Positions 11,110 to 22,992 of a stretch of DNA of 64,000 bases are shown piece by piece. The notes below the pieces were generated by a model. That model saw only the letters and a list, made by a program, of their open reading frames with translations, searched no databases and was not told the DNA's origin. The stretch is from positions 17,857 to 81,856 of the forward strand of contig MU859220.1 of NCBI GenBank assembly GCA_033297205.1. Reading direction: 5' to 3'. The position numbers were made by a program, and so were the translations under genes. How positions within the stretch are numbered: the stretch's first letter is position 1; the number at the start of each line of letters is the position of its first letter. The DNA is from Pseudoneurospora amorphoporcata. Taxonomy: Eukaryota > Ascomycota > Sordariomycetes > Sordariales > Sordariaceae.

Positions 11110-12962
11110 GAAACAGCAAAGCCAAGTGCTTACATTGTCGGTCTTGGTCTTCTTGACAGCTTCCGCACTGGGACAAGCCCGGCGTCATGGGGCGAGAGAT
11201 TTCAGAGAGATTTCATTGCATGCGGCCCTTGGCGAGCCCTCCTCAACACCTGTACCCGGTGGGCCCAGTCGCCTGGGACTCTACCTGGGGGGTTCTGGAC
11301 ACCCGACCTGGTGCTCAATGGAACAACACTGAGATCCACTCCAAATGCGGGGAAGCGAGATTGGATCCACCTCCCCGGCTTCCTCGTCGCAACAAGCTTC
11401 TTGCTTATCTCGGGAGACGGTGGACTCGGTGGATCACGATACAATATGGAATCCACAATTACGGAGTCGTCGATAGCATAAATCGACGACAATGTCACAG
11501 TTTATCAACAACTCTATCTGAATTGGAGAAATGAACGTCCAAGACACTCCATCGAATCACCACCAACAAAAACCACCAGCGTCGGTTGAACGGGCAAATG
11601 TTGATACATGTGCAGTAGTGTACATGGTTCGGTGCCGATTCCTATGCCGTTCGATATTTCCGCTCTTTGTAAACCCGACAAACAGCAGCAATTCTCCAAA
11701 TCCGAGCCAGTGAAATGCGACCGACTTGTGAGGGGGGCGACCGGGAAGTGCATCCATCCATCACGTGTCCCACCCAATCAATGCCTTGGCCGAAGCACAC
11801 ACAGCAAGCAGCTGTCACGCACCACTGACAGCCACACAAGTCGGTTGGCGCTAACGGGGCACTAACAATTATTGGGCTGACCTGCGTCGACACTTGCTTC
11901 TTCGGTATTGAAAATACCAGGAAATCACTTCCTTATCTGTCTGTCCACATGTTTCCTTGGCCGTCTTACTCTGCTGATCGCGTTCGTTATGGACGCAGGA
12001 AGACCAAGTGACAGCTACTCAATGCCATTTCTGCCCAGCCTTCACAAACAGACTCCCGTCTCTCCGGCGTGCCGCGCGGTACGCGCGAGTCAGACAGATC
12101 AGGCAGACCAAGCTACTCTCCTCCTCCTTGAAGGCCGCCCGGGTGATGATTTCCAGCCTTCCGTGGAACCTATGGAAACTTCCTCCTTCCAAGGGTTCCA
12201 GAATGCAAGATAAAACCCATCATGGCAATCGTGGGGTGACACAGGATCTTGGACCCAAACGGAAGGCATCATCTGGTACTTGGTACCTACATCTGTCCCT
12301 GTCATCACGCCACGAGTCTCCAACAGCCGAGATGTGTTTGTTGTTTACCTTCCATTCATCGGTGCACATTGACATTATCAACACGCTTTCACGCACATTA
12401 TACCCAACCAACCAGTCAGCAGTCTAGGTAGAGGTGCCAATGAGACCGATATCGACTTGAGCGAGACACTGTCATGTCATGTCTTCAAGTAAAACATTAA
12501 AGCATAGGGGACATGAGAAGCGTGGGAAGGAACAATACCCCTATCGCCCTGCATATATTTACACATACACGAGCGGTCAGTCTGACATGGCCAAGAGAGT
12601 GAGAGAGCCAAGGACCCTAGCGCGTTTCCCCATTCAAAGTCGCCGTGGTTGTTGCTCAAAGATCGAATCCATCACAATGGAAGCCCTTCCTTCGTTACAC
12701 ACTCGTCTTGATTACAGAGTTATCGCGAGTAACCATTGCAGCTGAGAATACTGAAACGTTTGAAAGGGTCTGAGAGGGTAAACGGCAAGTAAGCAAAGTC
12801 TGTATTCTCTCTCTCCGTCTCTCTCTCTCTTAACGAACGGCATGCAAAACGACCAAGACAGAACAAAACACAGCTGAGAGGCTCAACCCAGCTTTCTTCA
12901 TTTCCATCATCAGAGAACGAACGAACAAGGAGATCAGGTTGGCCCCTCCACCTCATGAAGGA

Positions 12963-12988
12963 TTAAAAAAAAAAAAAAAAAAAAAAAA
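12963..12988. repeat. Poly-A homopolymer
   Basis: A run of about 25 A lies in the 3' flank of the Ecp2-like gene. Confidence 0.9.
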
Positions 12989-13139
12989 GGAAAGAAAGCC
13001 GTTACAGAAACAGAGCCCATAATGAATAAAATAAACGACGAAAAAAGAAGCAGAACCGAACTTCAAACAACCAAGCGTCTCCCTCCTCATTCTCTGCACA
13101 CCTCCTCCACCCTTTATCGGGCCATGTCCATCCACCTAC

Positions 13140-13802
13140 CTACCACCCCTTAGCCCTATACAACCCCCACCGCATCCCGTACTCGTCCCCCTCAAAGTGC
13201 GTACTAGGGCACTGCGTATCCCCATAACTACCCACCTTGCCCCCCTCGCCCCCCTTGGTGGTGGTGCCAAACAAGTCGATGCTCTTCCGTATCCACTCGG
13301 CAATGTCCAGGTCCCCCACCAGCGTCTGCAGCGCCGGCGGCACCCCGTCCGTCGACTCGATCCCCAGCGCGCACGACCCGTGCGACACCAGCGTCCGCTG
13401 CGACCCCGTCATGTAGTGCCATTTGCCCCCCTTGGGCGCGATGTTCCGGATGATGACTCGGCAGTCGGCTACCCACGGGGATCCGTCCGACGTGGCGTTG
13501 AAGTAACCCCCGCCGCGGCAGTAGTCTTGGTTGCCCCGCTTGGTGGCGAGGCCGGTGACGGATGGGGAGGATGGGTTAGGAGACCGGCGCTTGGGTAAGG
13601 GTGCGGGGGGCAGGGAGGAGAAAAAGGCGATGGCGGGGTCGTTGGGGTCGTTGGGGTCGTTGTCGGGGGAGGTGTGGTAGGTGATGTCGGCGGCGGCGGC
13701 GACGACGACGACGGGAGAGGCGGCCGTGGGGGCGGCGGTGATGAGGGTGAGGAAGGAGGAGAAGGTGAGGAGGAAGGTGAGGAGGTTGGTTGGGAGTTGC
13801 AT
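13140..13802 (-). CDS. Secreted Ecp2/Hce2-like effector-domain protein, 220 aa
   Basis: A hydrophobic N-terminus (NLLTFLLTFSSFLTLITAAP) looks like a signal peptide cleaved near Ala24. A low-complexity Ala/Pro segment with a KRR site (possible Kex2 processing) follows. The C-terminal half matches the pattern of the Hce2 domain (homologues of Cladosporium fulvum Ecp2): DYCRGGGYFNATSDGSPWVADC, with Cys-containing ADC, GSCALG and TQC, plus VGDLDIAEWIRKSIDLFG. Four cysteines in this domain would make two disulfides. Hce2 proteins are secreted and are implicated in host or microbe interaction and cell-death induction in plant pathogens; in a saprotroph the role is unknown. The start ATG is followed by a single uninterrupted exon. 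Family call is by pattern. Confidence 0.8.
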   Translation of the reverse strand: MQLPTNLLTFLLTFSSFLTLITAAPTAASPVVVVAAAADITYHTSPDNDPNDPNDPAIAFFSSLPPAPLPKRRSPNPSSPSVTGLATKRGNQDYCRGGGYFNATSDGSPWVADCRVIIRNIAPKGGKWHYMTGSQRTLVSHGSCALGIESTDGVPPALQTLVGDLDIAEWIRKSIDLFGTTTKGGEGGKVGSYGDTQCPSTHFEGDEYGMRWGLYRAKGW

Positions 13803-14631
13803 TTTCGCGGTTGATCGAGTTTGGGGATTCTTTTTTTTCTTGGTCTTTCTTGGTTTTTCTTGGTCTCTTTGTTTTTTCCGTCAAGGTGTCTATCAAATGA
13901 GTGTGCGTTGGTGGGTTTGTATGAGCATGTTATTCAGCAGAATAGACAGACCATTCCCTCGGGAGGGAAAAGAAAGTTCTCACCAGAGGGGTTTTATCCT
14001 TCCGCATGGTTGAAGGGATATTCTATATGATCTTTGAACTCGAAGTCTTAGGATTGTTGTTATTTTGGGCAAGGGGGAACTATGGCAAGAGCGGCATGGA
14101 GCGGCATGACAGGCAGGTGGCTCAGGGGTGAACAAAGAGGTTTGGCCGGCCGTTGAAGGTCCATTGTTTGAGATGCCCAAAGGGACATTTATCGGGCTAA
14201 GTATATGTAGGTGCCGGCGGAGGATAGTTCAACGACGGAGACGGTAGATATGAAGAATAATGTAGTTACGGCGGGCGTAGCGTAGTTGTTGTAGTTGTTG
14301 GTGGTGGTGGTGATAGATGTGGCGACGGTGGTGTTGGTTGGGTTGGGGATTACGAAGGATGAGGGCTAAAAGGTTGTATGAGTAAAAGATCGTGGGGAAA
14401 AGACACATCTTTGTAGGTACTTACTTACTTGCATGTGGAGGTACGTGGCACAGCATCAACTAGGTAGGCTGTTACCACGGGACACTTGACTCTAATCCTC
14501 AACCCTCTTCATTCGATCTCCACAAATTGACGGAAACAAGTACCCAACGACAGCCTCCGTCAAGTTCAGCCCAGCAGACAATGGCCCTGATTACATATGT
14601 ATCCAGAAAACAACAAAACGTGAAACTCGAG
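13803..14631. other. Intergenic region
   Basis: It holds the promoter of the Ecp2-like gene (pyrimidine-rich CTTGGTTTTTCTTGG words next to the start) and the 3' flank of the membrane-protein gene, with a GTT-rich stretch near 14285-14310. No gene is seen. Confidence 0.5.
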
Positions 14632-17125
14632 TTATAGCATCTCCCCCCTTCGCGGACACCGGGCACGTATAACCCCTTCCGCATCCGCAACCGCAAACCC
14701 CAAGCGTCCCGTACTATCTAATACTCCGTATTGAATAATCGGTTCCTTCATCCTGCTCCTTCCCTTTCTACTCGCACTCGCACTACTACTTCGTCTGCTA
14801 CTAGCACTACTCCTTCCACCTCCAACCTCAATCATGTTGACATTAACATTCTCTTTGCCGTCTCCCTCCTTCTCCTTTTCAACCACGCTGCCCCTTGTGC
14901 CTCGTATTCTCTTTCTCACATGGTCAACCACCTGCGCCCGCGAAGCATTACTGCTCCCGCTGAGAAGTAGCGGCAGGCTAGCCAGGTCAAGATCAACCTG
15001 CTGCTGCTGCTGTTGTGAATGGCAATCCTGATGACTCGCCCCATTCTCCGGCCCCATCCCAGTCCCCCGCACAAGCAACGCATTCACCAACTCCAGCGGG
15101 TTCATCGAAAAGTCTCTTCCCAGATTCCACCACCCCCAAAACAAAAACATGGTCGCGAGCGGACCAAGGAGGCTAATAACTGTAGCAAGAACGAGAGCGG
15201 TGATCTGAGCGGCATAAAGCACGCGAACCTGGTGGCTTTGGTAGGGGACTCTTTGTTGCGCGAGCGGGAGGGTTGAGCTTGTTTTGTTGGTGGCCGAATT
15301 GGTGAGAGCAGCAAAGGCATTCCATTCCACCGCGTCCACGATGGCCAGGCGGAGTACCAGTTCGCGGAAGCTCTTGAGAATGTCGTCCATTGGATCGTCG
15401 AAGGTTGGGCTGCACAGGTTATAATCGCCGGGTTTTTGGTTGTAGTAGATGTAGGAGGCTAGCCCCTTTCGGGGGGGGTCGTTCATGACGAAGTAGCTTC
15501 TGGGACCCTCGGGAGTAAATTGGATGAACGTCATGGGCATGGTGATTTGGGCGTCCCAGAGCTGGCTGGCAGATTGCGAAAGGAACTCGATTTTGGGCAT
15601 TTGGCCTGGGTCACTGGATTTTTTTGAGAGGGTTAGCATGGTTGGGTCAAGAACGATATAGGCGGTGACGTTTTGTTCGATACAAGGGGAGACGTGTGCG
15701 CACAACGTACCTAGCCTTGACTGGTTTAACGATGGAATCCCCCGTCCAGCTATCCGACACAAAAGTGGCGTTTCCCCCATTCACATTCAGATCATAGCTT
15801 ACTATAGATGTCTTTAGCCAGCACAGTTGGTTCACAAGCTTAGCACCATTACACTCTGTGGTAGTTTTGCGTGTCACATTGACCAAGATGCCTTCGCCGT
15901 GCCTGTAGTGGTCCAGGTCCCCGATTACTCCCTTGGTGATGTCAATATGAAACGTATCCACCCAGAAGCTGCGTCTCTTTTCGGTCAGTAGTGTATCCAG
16001 ATCCACTGTCGCCGTCGAGGTGATGCAGTCCGAATAGTCAAACCCAAATGCCGTTACAGCCAGTGAACAGTTACTGCATGACTCGGCCCCGCGCAAATGG
16101 ATGGGTGTCTTTGCCTGGAAACCGCGCAGTGCTTCTTGGTACCCAGAATTCACTCCTGGTACACGCAAGCTTGCCGTCGGTATCTCTTTGGGGATTGGGA
16201 GATCACCGCTCATGATGTCCGAATATGGCGAGATTTCGAGGTCAATAGTCCCTGGGATAGCCATCTCGCGTGTCTCAACAACCAAGGCTCTTTGCATTAG
16301 AGGGCCTCGAAGTAAAGAGGTGACGGTAACAAGAAGGGAAACTAAAAAAGCAGCCGTGAGAGCAATTAGTATGGCTTCTTGTAAAAGTTCAAGAAAGACT
16401 TACCCAAACTGACACGAGCAACTCTGCCTCGAGCTAGGGAGTTGATGGCTCCCCAAACACTCGTCGCTCCTTCATAGTGATAGTACAAGTCCGTCAAACG
16501 CATTCGACCGCTGACAGCTCGTACCCAGAACTGCGTGGCCCAACCATATGCAAAAGAAAATCCCAGCAGGGTATTTGCTACGGTCGAGCTGTAGGCTAGG
16601 AGGACGCCAGGCTGCATGACTCCGGACCAGTCGTTCACAAGCTTGTCATTGCTCACGAGTATGATGGATATGGAGACAACGGTGCCTGTTTGCGTTGTGA
16701 CTTTTGTTAGCGTCCAAGGACAATCAAAGTCCCATGGTACACCAAGGAGGGCGGTGCTCACAAGCTATGCTCAACAACAAAGGCACCAATCCCATATAAG
16801 GGAACCGTTTGACAAATCCGGGTTGCCATGGATACAACTTGTCGTCACTATCAGCCGAAGCCGACGGGCAGTACGATCCGGCCGGACTGGTTGACCGTGA
16901 TGTGTCCCGCTCAAGCTCCGACTCCTGCTCCAACCCTCTGCCTCGAGTCTCATGGTCGTTCTCGGGGCGACCAGGTGGACGTTCCCACGAAAAACTTGTT
17001 CTTACATGTCCGTAGATGTGGTCCTGGTCATATCTCCATGTCGAGTACACCGGCTGTTGGGCATACCCGTGGTGATGACTCTGAGATATGGCGTGTTGGT
17101 CGGGTCCATTTCTTCGAGGATCCAT
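14632..17125 (-). CDS. Four-TM fungal membrane protein of unknown function, four exons
   Basis: Proposed CDS is complement(14632..15613, 15711..16341, 16404..16685, 16762..17125), 752 aa, starting at MDPRRNGPDQ. All junctions use GT-AG and keep frame: GTGAGC/ACAG (76 nt), GTAAGT/TTAG (62 nt) and GTACGT/CCAG (97 nt). Predicted membrane helices are GLVPLLLSIACTVVSISIIL, VLLAYSSTVANTLLGFSFAY, a third near VARVSLGVSLLVTVTSLL, and ALVLATVISLLGPLATMFLF near residue 590. The long segment between helices 3 and 4 has several Cys and N-glycosylation sites (for example CSNCSLAV, VNVTRKTT) and is probably extracellular. The cytoplasmic C-tail has Gln, Lys/Glu and Ser/Arg runs. This layout is common among fungal proteins of unknown role. 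No enzyme motif is visible. Confidence 0.85.
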
Positions 17126-19017
17126 GCCTGCTTCCAAAATCAACGGGAGAGTGTTTGCTGGAAAAGGTGACAACGAAAAGGGCTTGATCCTGGAGTTGTC
17201 TAACGGAAGAGGAGAAACGGAAACCAGGGCAGCCTAAAGACCTGGAAGGGAGTGCCGGTGAATGGGCGAGGCCAGTGAATGGGTGGCCCAGCCCCCATCC
17301 GCTCCGCCGCCACTCGTAGCGCAGTCGCTTTATACCCTATAGGTCCAAATAGTATAACATGGCAGCATTCCGCGTTTCTGTGTAAGGTTGTGATTAAGGT
17401 AGTGGGGGGTGAGTGTGGTAGGGTGGTACCTCACTGAACGAAACGTAAGGACCATGCAAGTGGCTGAATAAATGAGACTAGCACAGGCTATATATTATAC
17501 CGAACACAACGCAGTAAGACGGCTAACTGTTATGGGGTTCTTGGCATGCCTTAACGCTGCCTTAATGTTGCAGAGTGCAGCTGCGGACCCTGCACGGTAA
17601 GAGGGTGATCTTGGTGATTGAGATCTGAGATTATCGTGGTCGCTGCGAAAATTGTAGTGTGGTCGTTAGCGGGGTAACGCCGCTGGTCGCATTTTGAGTC
17701 GATGGTAATGTCGTCGCCATTTCGTCCTTGAAGATTGGGATTTGTGAACAGGCTGGAGTAAAAGGACTGTGTGTATTGCTATGGAGAGAAAAGAGAGAGA
17801 GAAGCGGCTAGTCTAGAGGGCTGAAAAGTAGGCTGTCAAACACCTGAAGCCACGCAGTAACCCAGAACATGAACAACAAAACAGCAAAATGATGACAGAC
17901 ACGGCAGTCCATCTTTCTTTCCGGCATTCAATTCCACCCACAAGGGCATCTTCCCCTTCGGGTAATTGGCATTCAACGTTTGTTCTTTCCATTTCTTCCG
18001 AATCTTCCACCATCTTCCCCTTCCGTTCCAGTGGGAATTTACTGCGCAAGTCCACTATTCAGGTCGGTTTCTTTCTATACCGGACAATGGGCATTGACTC
18101 GTGCCAGGCAAACTCTCAAGTCGGAAACAACCCATGCCTTGATCAACATCTATTTCTAGGTATCTGAGCAGCAACAGTCAACAGATCCCAAGAGAGGAAA
18201 TGGAAGGTTCAACTTATAGGGATCACATGAACCTTTATTGGGTATCCATTGCAGACACTCGGCAGATCAAAGGACCTTTCATTGCTTAAACCATACGATC
18301 CTTTGGGTTTTGATTGTAGAACCTGCGAATATCTCTCTAGGAGCATCACGGTTTTCTTTCTTCAATTGCAGCTGCTTGAAGCAGCACCGACCGCTGGGAT
18401 TGAACACACCGACGGGAAACGCGTCAATGGGTGGGCACTGAAGCCATAGTGGGACGGCATTGTCGACGATTGGGACTTGTCTTTCCCGTCTACGGCGTCT
18501 TATATCACGCTGTTGATCAAATACCAGTAGATACTCTCAGCGTCTCTATCTGGCTACCGAACCATACTCCTCCGACGTTGAAGTGAGGCTTAATACCGAC
18601 ACTGTTGAAACTTGTCGCGGTGTCCCAAAACGGAAAGCACTGCGAATGTTCGGTGCGTTCCATTTACCTCGGTAATTTGACTGACCAATGGATCAATGAG
18701 GACGACTGCGCCGGACTACACCTGATAACACTGAATGATGGTCCTGCTCGGTTGTGTTATCGGCACATCGACTTGGTCACCGAACGTGGAAAACAACGCG
18801 ACGAGATAACTTGGATTTTCAGCCAAGGCATTTTTCAGATGCTTCTTGTCGGTTTTAACAAGATGTAGGTAGGTAAGGTATATATCTTCGTCGGAGTTCG
18901 ATGTTGCACAGGTCTGGTCTCAATCTCGGATGCTCCGCCCGTACATTCCAGTTTCATACCCGACCATCAACGCCGCCCTAGAGGTACTTACCAACAAGCA
19001 GCAAAAGAAGATCCACC
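17126..19017. other. Intergenic region with ORF fragments
   Basis: It contains one copy of a 57-bp dispersed repeat (17540-17596) and, at about 18240-18870, ORF fragments without usable ATG starts. One reads KLVAVSQNGKHCECSVRS at about 18605-18658 and ends at 18868. These may be remains of a decayed gene, but no family is recognised. Confidence 0.4.
17540..17596 (+). repeat. 57-bp dispersed repeat, copy 1
   Basis: The sequence around CCTTAACGCTGCCTTAATG and CAGCTGCGGACCCTGCACG recurs inverted at 63584-63640 with about 51 of 57 positions identical. Confidence 0.8.
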
Positions 19018-19797
19018 ATGGGCATCTTGTCCTGTCTCCGCACCCGTCGACAACGACACCTCCTACCCAGAGGTCACACCATATCTCAACCACTTGCCTT
19101 GTACCACGATGACCCCCGCGAGAAATCACAACCCGACCTCTCATCGCCAAACCAATGGCTACAACCCACCACCACCACCACCACTAGACCAGCCTCAAGC
19201 TGTAGCTGGGCCTCACATTTGACTTCACCCTCATGCTCACCGTTGGCATCACCATCACCATCAACCCCATCCTCCAACCCGACCACCACTACCACTATCA
19301 ACATCAACGCCCGCCTCCAGATCGCCTCATGCTTAAACCAACTCGACCAGCTCTTCGGCAGACACCACGTTCCCGGTCAAAGCTCCCCACCATGTCCCAC
19401 CCGCCGACCACCATCACCATCACCCCAAACTTCCGACAACGCCCCATGCGCACCCCCGCTTTACACAGCTCTCTCATCCAGCGCCGATCTGGCCCTTCCA
19501 TCCTACGCAGACCTTCCCAATCTGAATCTCGGGGCAGCTCTCAGTCTCATCTCCCCGTGTCTAACACCCAGACCCAGAGAGCCACCGCCTAGTTTTGAAG
19601 CTGCGGAGATCCAGGAACACGAGGACCTCCATGGCTCGGATCCGTTTCGGTGGCCGGGGTGTGAGTACTGTCGAGGGTATGCATTGTGGTTTTGTTATTG
19701 GAGGGAAGATGGGGAGATGGGGAGATGGGGAGATGGGGAGATGGGGAGATGGGGAGATGAGGGGGGAGGTACCTTGAGAAGGGGGGTGAGTAGGTAA
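19018..19797 (+). CDS. Hypothetical Pro/Thr/Ser-rich protein, 259 aa
   Basis: The ATG at 19018 sits in a good context (ATCCACCATGGGC). The protein is rich in Pro, Ser and Thr with a polythreonine tract and several Cys. The segment INARLQIASCLNQLDQLFG may be a helix and SDPFRWPGCEYCRGYALW has a CxxC pair. C-ending codons are common up to about residue 225. The last 35 codons lie in a GGGGAGAT tandem repeat and read MGRWGDGE repeatedly, so the true end may involve an intron or an earlier stop. No domain was recognised. Confidence 0.4.
   Translation: MGILSCLRTRRQRHLLPRGHTISQPLALYHDDPREKSQPDLSSPNQWLQPTTTTTTRPASSCSWASHLTSPSCSPLASPSPSTPSSNPTTTTTININARLQIASCLNQLDQLFGRHHVPGQSSPPCPTRRPPSPSPQTSDNAPCAPPLYTALSSSADLALPSYADLPNLNLGAALSLISPCLTPRPREPPPSFEAAEIQEHEDLHGSDPFRWPGCEYCRGYALWFCYWREDGEMGRWGDGEMGRWGDEGGGTLRRGVSR
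19708..19762. repeat. GGGGAGAT tandem repeat
   Basis: Six to seven perfect 8-bp units. Because 8 is not a multiple of 3, copy-number change would shift the reading frame of the overlapping ORF. Confidence 0.95.
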
Positions 19798-20584
19798 GTG
19801 ACGGGCGGCGGGATGAAAGGGTGATGGGATAGGGGTAGGTTTGGGGTTGGAGAAATTGGGATGTCATGAGGAGTAATATACACATATGCATAGGCAAGCG
19901 TTGGTGCTTAGGTACCTTATCTAGAATAAGTAGACCCATATGAAGCTGCGTATCAGTCAAATCTCTTCCGACCCAGGTAAAATTACGCCGCCTGCTTCGG
20001 GACTGAATGACGCTCTTTGAGCGTGCCAGAATGGAAATGCTCAAGGTGGTGTTAGACGCTGTCATGTTCATTCATGCCTCACTCAGCACCTGATTAACTC
20101 TCCCGTTACTAAGGCCTTTAAAAACAAACCTGTTACTGCATTCGAGAAGAGGGAAAGTGGAAGGAAAGAAGTGGTGACAAGAGCTGGAAGAAATAAAAGT
20201 AAATGAAGGAGGATTCGTGCTCTCCACTGATAAGGTAATGTAAGCGGCCAACCCGTTCCGAAATCCTACTCTCGTGGTTAATATTTTCTCAGCGATGAGT
20301 AGCAACAATAGCGCCAATTGTCGTGAAAGACAATATTCACGACGAACTAGATATTTAGGGCCAGGCTCTATCAAACTATAATATCGGCATCGCTAGTTGC
20401 ATGTGCTGCAATGCACTATCTGCTCCTCAAGTACAAGTGAAGGATTTTTCGAGTGTATAAAGTCCCGTGAAAGCCCAACACTGTTTCGCTTGTCGGGCCA
20501 GAAACCTGGATCGATCATTCCGGATCCTTCCTTACATAGGCTGGCAATTATTGTCCTCTTCCAGATTTCAAATAATCCCCTATA
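19798..20584. other. Intergenic region
   Basis: No supported gene. It lies at the 3' side of the HET-domain gene on the minus strand. Confidence 0.5.
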
Positions 20585-21949
20585 CTACTCCCTGTAAAAT
20601 ACAATGAGGCCATCGAATGGAAACTCATCGTACCAACTAACATCACATACCTTCAGCCCAAGTTCATTGTTTAACCATTTATTGATGGTCAGGTTTGCGG
20701 AGATTTCTGCCCATACATACCTCCTTCCCCTTCCATCTACTGGGGTCTTCCTATTCCTCAATTTCATTACCTCATTTATTTCTGCGAAAACATATTCGAC
20801 CAGATTGTCGTAGTCCGGAATAATAGAGACGCTGCCATTGGCTATTTCCGACGAAACAGAGAGCAGCGCGTAGATGTAGTCCCGCGGGTCAGAAGCTCTG
20901 AACTTGCATGTAGCACAGATATAAAGCCAGTAACGCAGCGTCTTGTTCCTAGACAATACCTGCCTTCCCTTTGCTCGTATATGCTGTTGCGCTGCGCTTC
21001 GCCCGAGTGAGCGGAAAAATTCGTGTCTTGACAGCTGCCTAGCCTCTATGTGCCTGGAATTCGATAAAGATCCACCTGGAAGGATAGCGCCCAGGCAGAG
21101 GTTAAGCTGATGCTCAGTAATTGATCTGGAACCGCACATGACGACGAACTCTTTCGCTAAGAATAGCTCCTGGATGATCCAGACCCTTTTCCAGTAGGGG
21201 CGGTCGCACAAGGAAACAATAGCTGACTGTCCTAGGGGGTCGTTATCAAGCTCTTCAGCCATCACCCAGCGCCTGGTGGTCATGGGGGATTCTGCACTAC
21301 GGTTGATGCACATGCGCCTGGACTTCAAGCGGAACTCTGCACCTGGAGTGTTGAGGATGTCGATCGCATAGTCACTGTCGTTTGACGCCGGCCCAAGCCA
21401 TGCAATGACCTGCTCTGCTCCTGAGTAGATCGCCCCCATCTTCTGGACTTGCTGGCTTTTTTCGGTGTTATCATTTTGATTGATACATAGTGCATCCACC
21501 CAGAGGCGCAATGAACTGAGGTGACCAATAGTGGACTTGATCTGTTTGAGCGCCTCATGTAGATTCTTGCGAATCCTCACCGTGTGGCCGTCAATGGTGA
21601 TCTTTGGGTCGTCATCACTGGGTAATCCCCACTCGTATGACAGTGCCTTGTACGGGGTTTTGGCTTGCTCGGAATGTTCAAGGGTGTAGGTGACTTCTTC
21701 CCCGGAGTCTGGTTTGATCAAGAGAAGGCGGATGGTATTTTGGTGTTCAAGTTGTCGATACGGGTAATTTTCACCGTTTAGTTGGTTAGGGCCTGCATTG
21801 CTACTACAGTTTTTAGCTCTTGGTTGTGTGAAAGAAGACAAGACTTCATACCATGTCGCAGTTTCGCTATTTTTCTCTTGGGGTTCCATCATAGCTAACC
21901 TCTTGATGCCTTCGTAGGATGAGTGTGATTGACATCTCGTAGCCGTCAT
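20585..21949 (-). CDS. HET-domain (heterokaryon incompatibility-like) protein, 454 aa
   Basis: Residues about 100-260 carry the HET domain hallmarks: YKALSYEWG, then LRLWVDALCINQNDNTEKSQQVQ and MGAIYSGAEQVIAWLGPAS. HET-domain proteins act in non-self recognition and can trigger cell death when hyphae of unlike type fuse. The C-terminal half includes FRASDPRDYIYALLSVSS and VEYVFAEINEVMK, conserved features of the family downstream of the domain. I chose ATG 21949 (MTATRCQSH); MMEPQEK at about 21892 is an alternative. The open frame continues upstream without an ATG, and a 5' exon cannot be excluded. A copy of a dispersed 133-bp repeat lies about 480 bases upstream. Base use is less GC-biased than in the housekeeping genes, as often seen for HET genes. 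Confidence 0.88.
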   Translation of the reverse strand: MTATRCQSHSSYEGIKRLAMMEPQEKNSETATWYEVLSSFTQPRAKNCSSNAGPNQLNGENYPYRQLEHQNTIRLLLIKPDSGEEVTYTLEHSEQAKTPYKALSYEWGLPSDDDPKITIDGHTVRIRKNLHEALKQIKSTIGHLSSLRLWVDALCINQNDNTEKSQQVQKMGAIYSGAEQVIAWLGPASNDSDYAIDILNTPGAEFRLKSRRMCINRSAESPMTTRRWVMAEELDNDPLGQSAIVSLCDRPYWKRVWIIQELFLAKEFVVMCGSRSITEHQLNLCLGAILPGGSLSNSRHIEARQLSRHEFFRSLGRSAAQQHIRAKGRQVLSRNKTLRYWLYICATCKFRASDPRDYIYALLSVSSEIANGSVSIIPDYDNLVEYVFAEINEVMKLRNRKTPVDGRGRRYVWAEISANLTINKWLNNELGLKVCDVSWYDEFPFDGLIVFYRE

Positions 21950-22992
21950 CCTCAAGAGAGTAATGAATTGAGGACTGATCAATGCCCAACGGCCCCACCA
22001 GCTATTTGATCTGTTTTGTTAATGGCTCCCTCCTCAGCCACACCTCGATGAATGGCAGTGCTGCATGACGTGGCGGCTAGCCAATTGACGACGTGAACCA
22101 ATGATGGGAAAGAGACATGGCTAGCCAAGCCAGATATAAATACTGCTGCTGCTGTGTTGTTGGTTGTGATTACTGCCGAGATTGCAATGTTTTCCAGAGT
22201 CTGTGTCGGAATTAAGCTAATTGCACACGGCGACTTGCTCTCCCATCTCCAGGAGAGTTGATTTATCATTCTCCCAGTCGTTCCAAGCAGAGAGATACCA
22301 AGAGACCGCCAAAACTGCGTTGTTGGACATTGGCTGATGTCGAGCTGAGAGCATGGTGGGATGCGGAAGTCGCTTGTGATTCGCTTTGTTGATGTCGTCG
22401 CTGATGGCTGGTTGTCTTGAAGGAGAATTGCAACTCGCTGGGTTGTCAACTGGATCTTTGGGAAAGGTGGGTGGTTGATTAGGAAGAAAAGCTAACTACG
22501 GAAGCCCCAAGATTCCCAGTCTTTATACCTGCCTTGCCAAGCGCACAGCGCACCTTCCCAGAATCATGGCCGGGATTGGGCACGAAGTGCAAAGTTTTCG
22601 AGCAGATGCATCCATCTGCCCCCATCATGACGGAACCCACCCACGAGATCGCTCTTTCTTAAACCTCAATTTGTCCTGACTGGGTATCCCGAATGGCGAA
22701 TTGGAAAGGGCGAACAAACACCACATGATGAGCATGGAAGGTATGATGGATGTACATGAGCAAATCAATGATAGAGAGATGTAATTACAAACGAACATGA
22801 TGATAACAGAACCCAAGAATTATACTTGTTAGCCCGTCAAAATCCAGAGGCAACTTGCCAATCGTAACTCATCATCACAAGATATCAGTGAAGCAAATAG
22901 ACAACCAAAACAGCGCCTGAATATCAATCAACTCCCAATCCTCTCATCCACAACACCAAAGACTTGCCAGAAATCCCCCCCCCCCCCAAACA
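21950..22992. other. Upstream region of the HET gene
   Basis: It contains an open frame on the minus strand (21979-22449) without an ATG at its start, not accepted as a gene, and repeat copy A (22429-22561). A poly-C run lies at about 22977-22986. Confidence 0.5.
22429..22561. repeat. 133-bp dispersed repeat, copy A
   Basis: The stretch from TGCAACTCGCTGGGTTG to GCGCACCTTCCCAG matches 33558-33691. The inner 90 bases differ at a single C/T position; the outer 5' part has a handful of changes and a one-base indel. Both sides diverge abruptly. Confidence 0.95.

Larger units (their letters stand above)
9895..13139. other. Long intergenic region
   Basis: This 3.2-kb region lies upstream of the permease and downstream of the Ecp2-like gene. 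It contains one doubtful 259-aa ORF (10330-11109), a CT-rich tract near 12804-12830 and a 26-base poly-A run at about 12965-12988. Nothing else is supported. Confidence 0.5.

Noticed and set aside
21979..22449. 156-codon minus ORF upstream of the HET gene
   Set aside because: It starts at TTG, overlaps a dispersed repeat, has no ATG near its beginning and shows no domain. A 5' exon of the HET gene is possible but unsupported.
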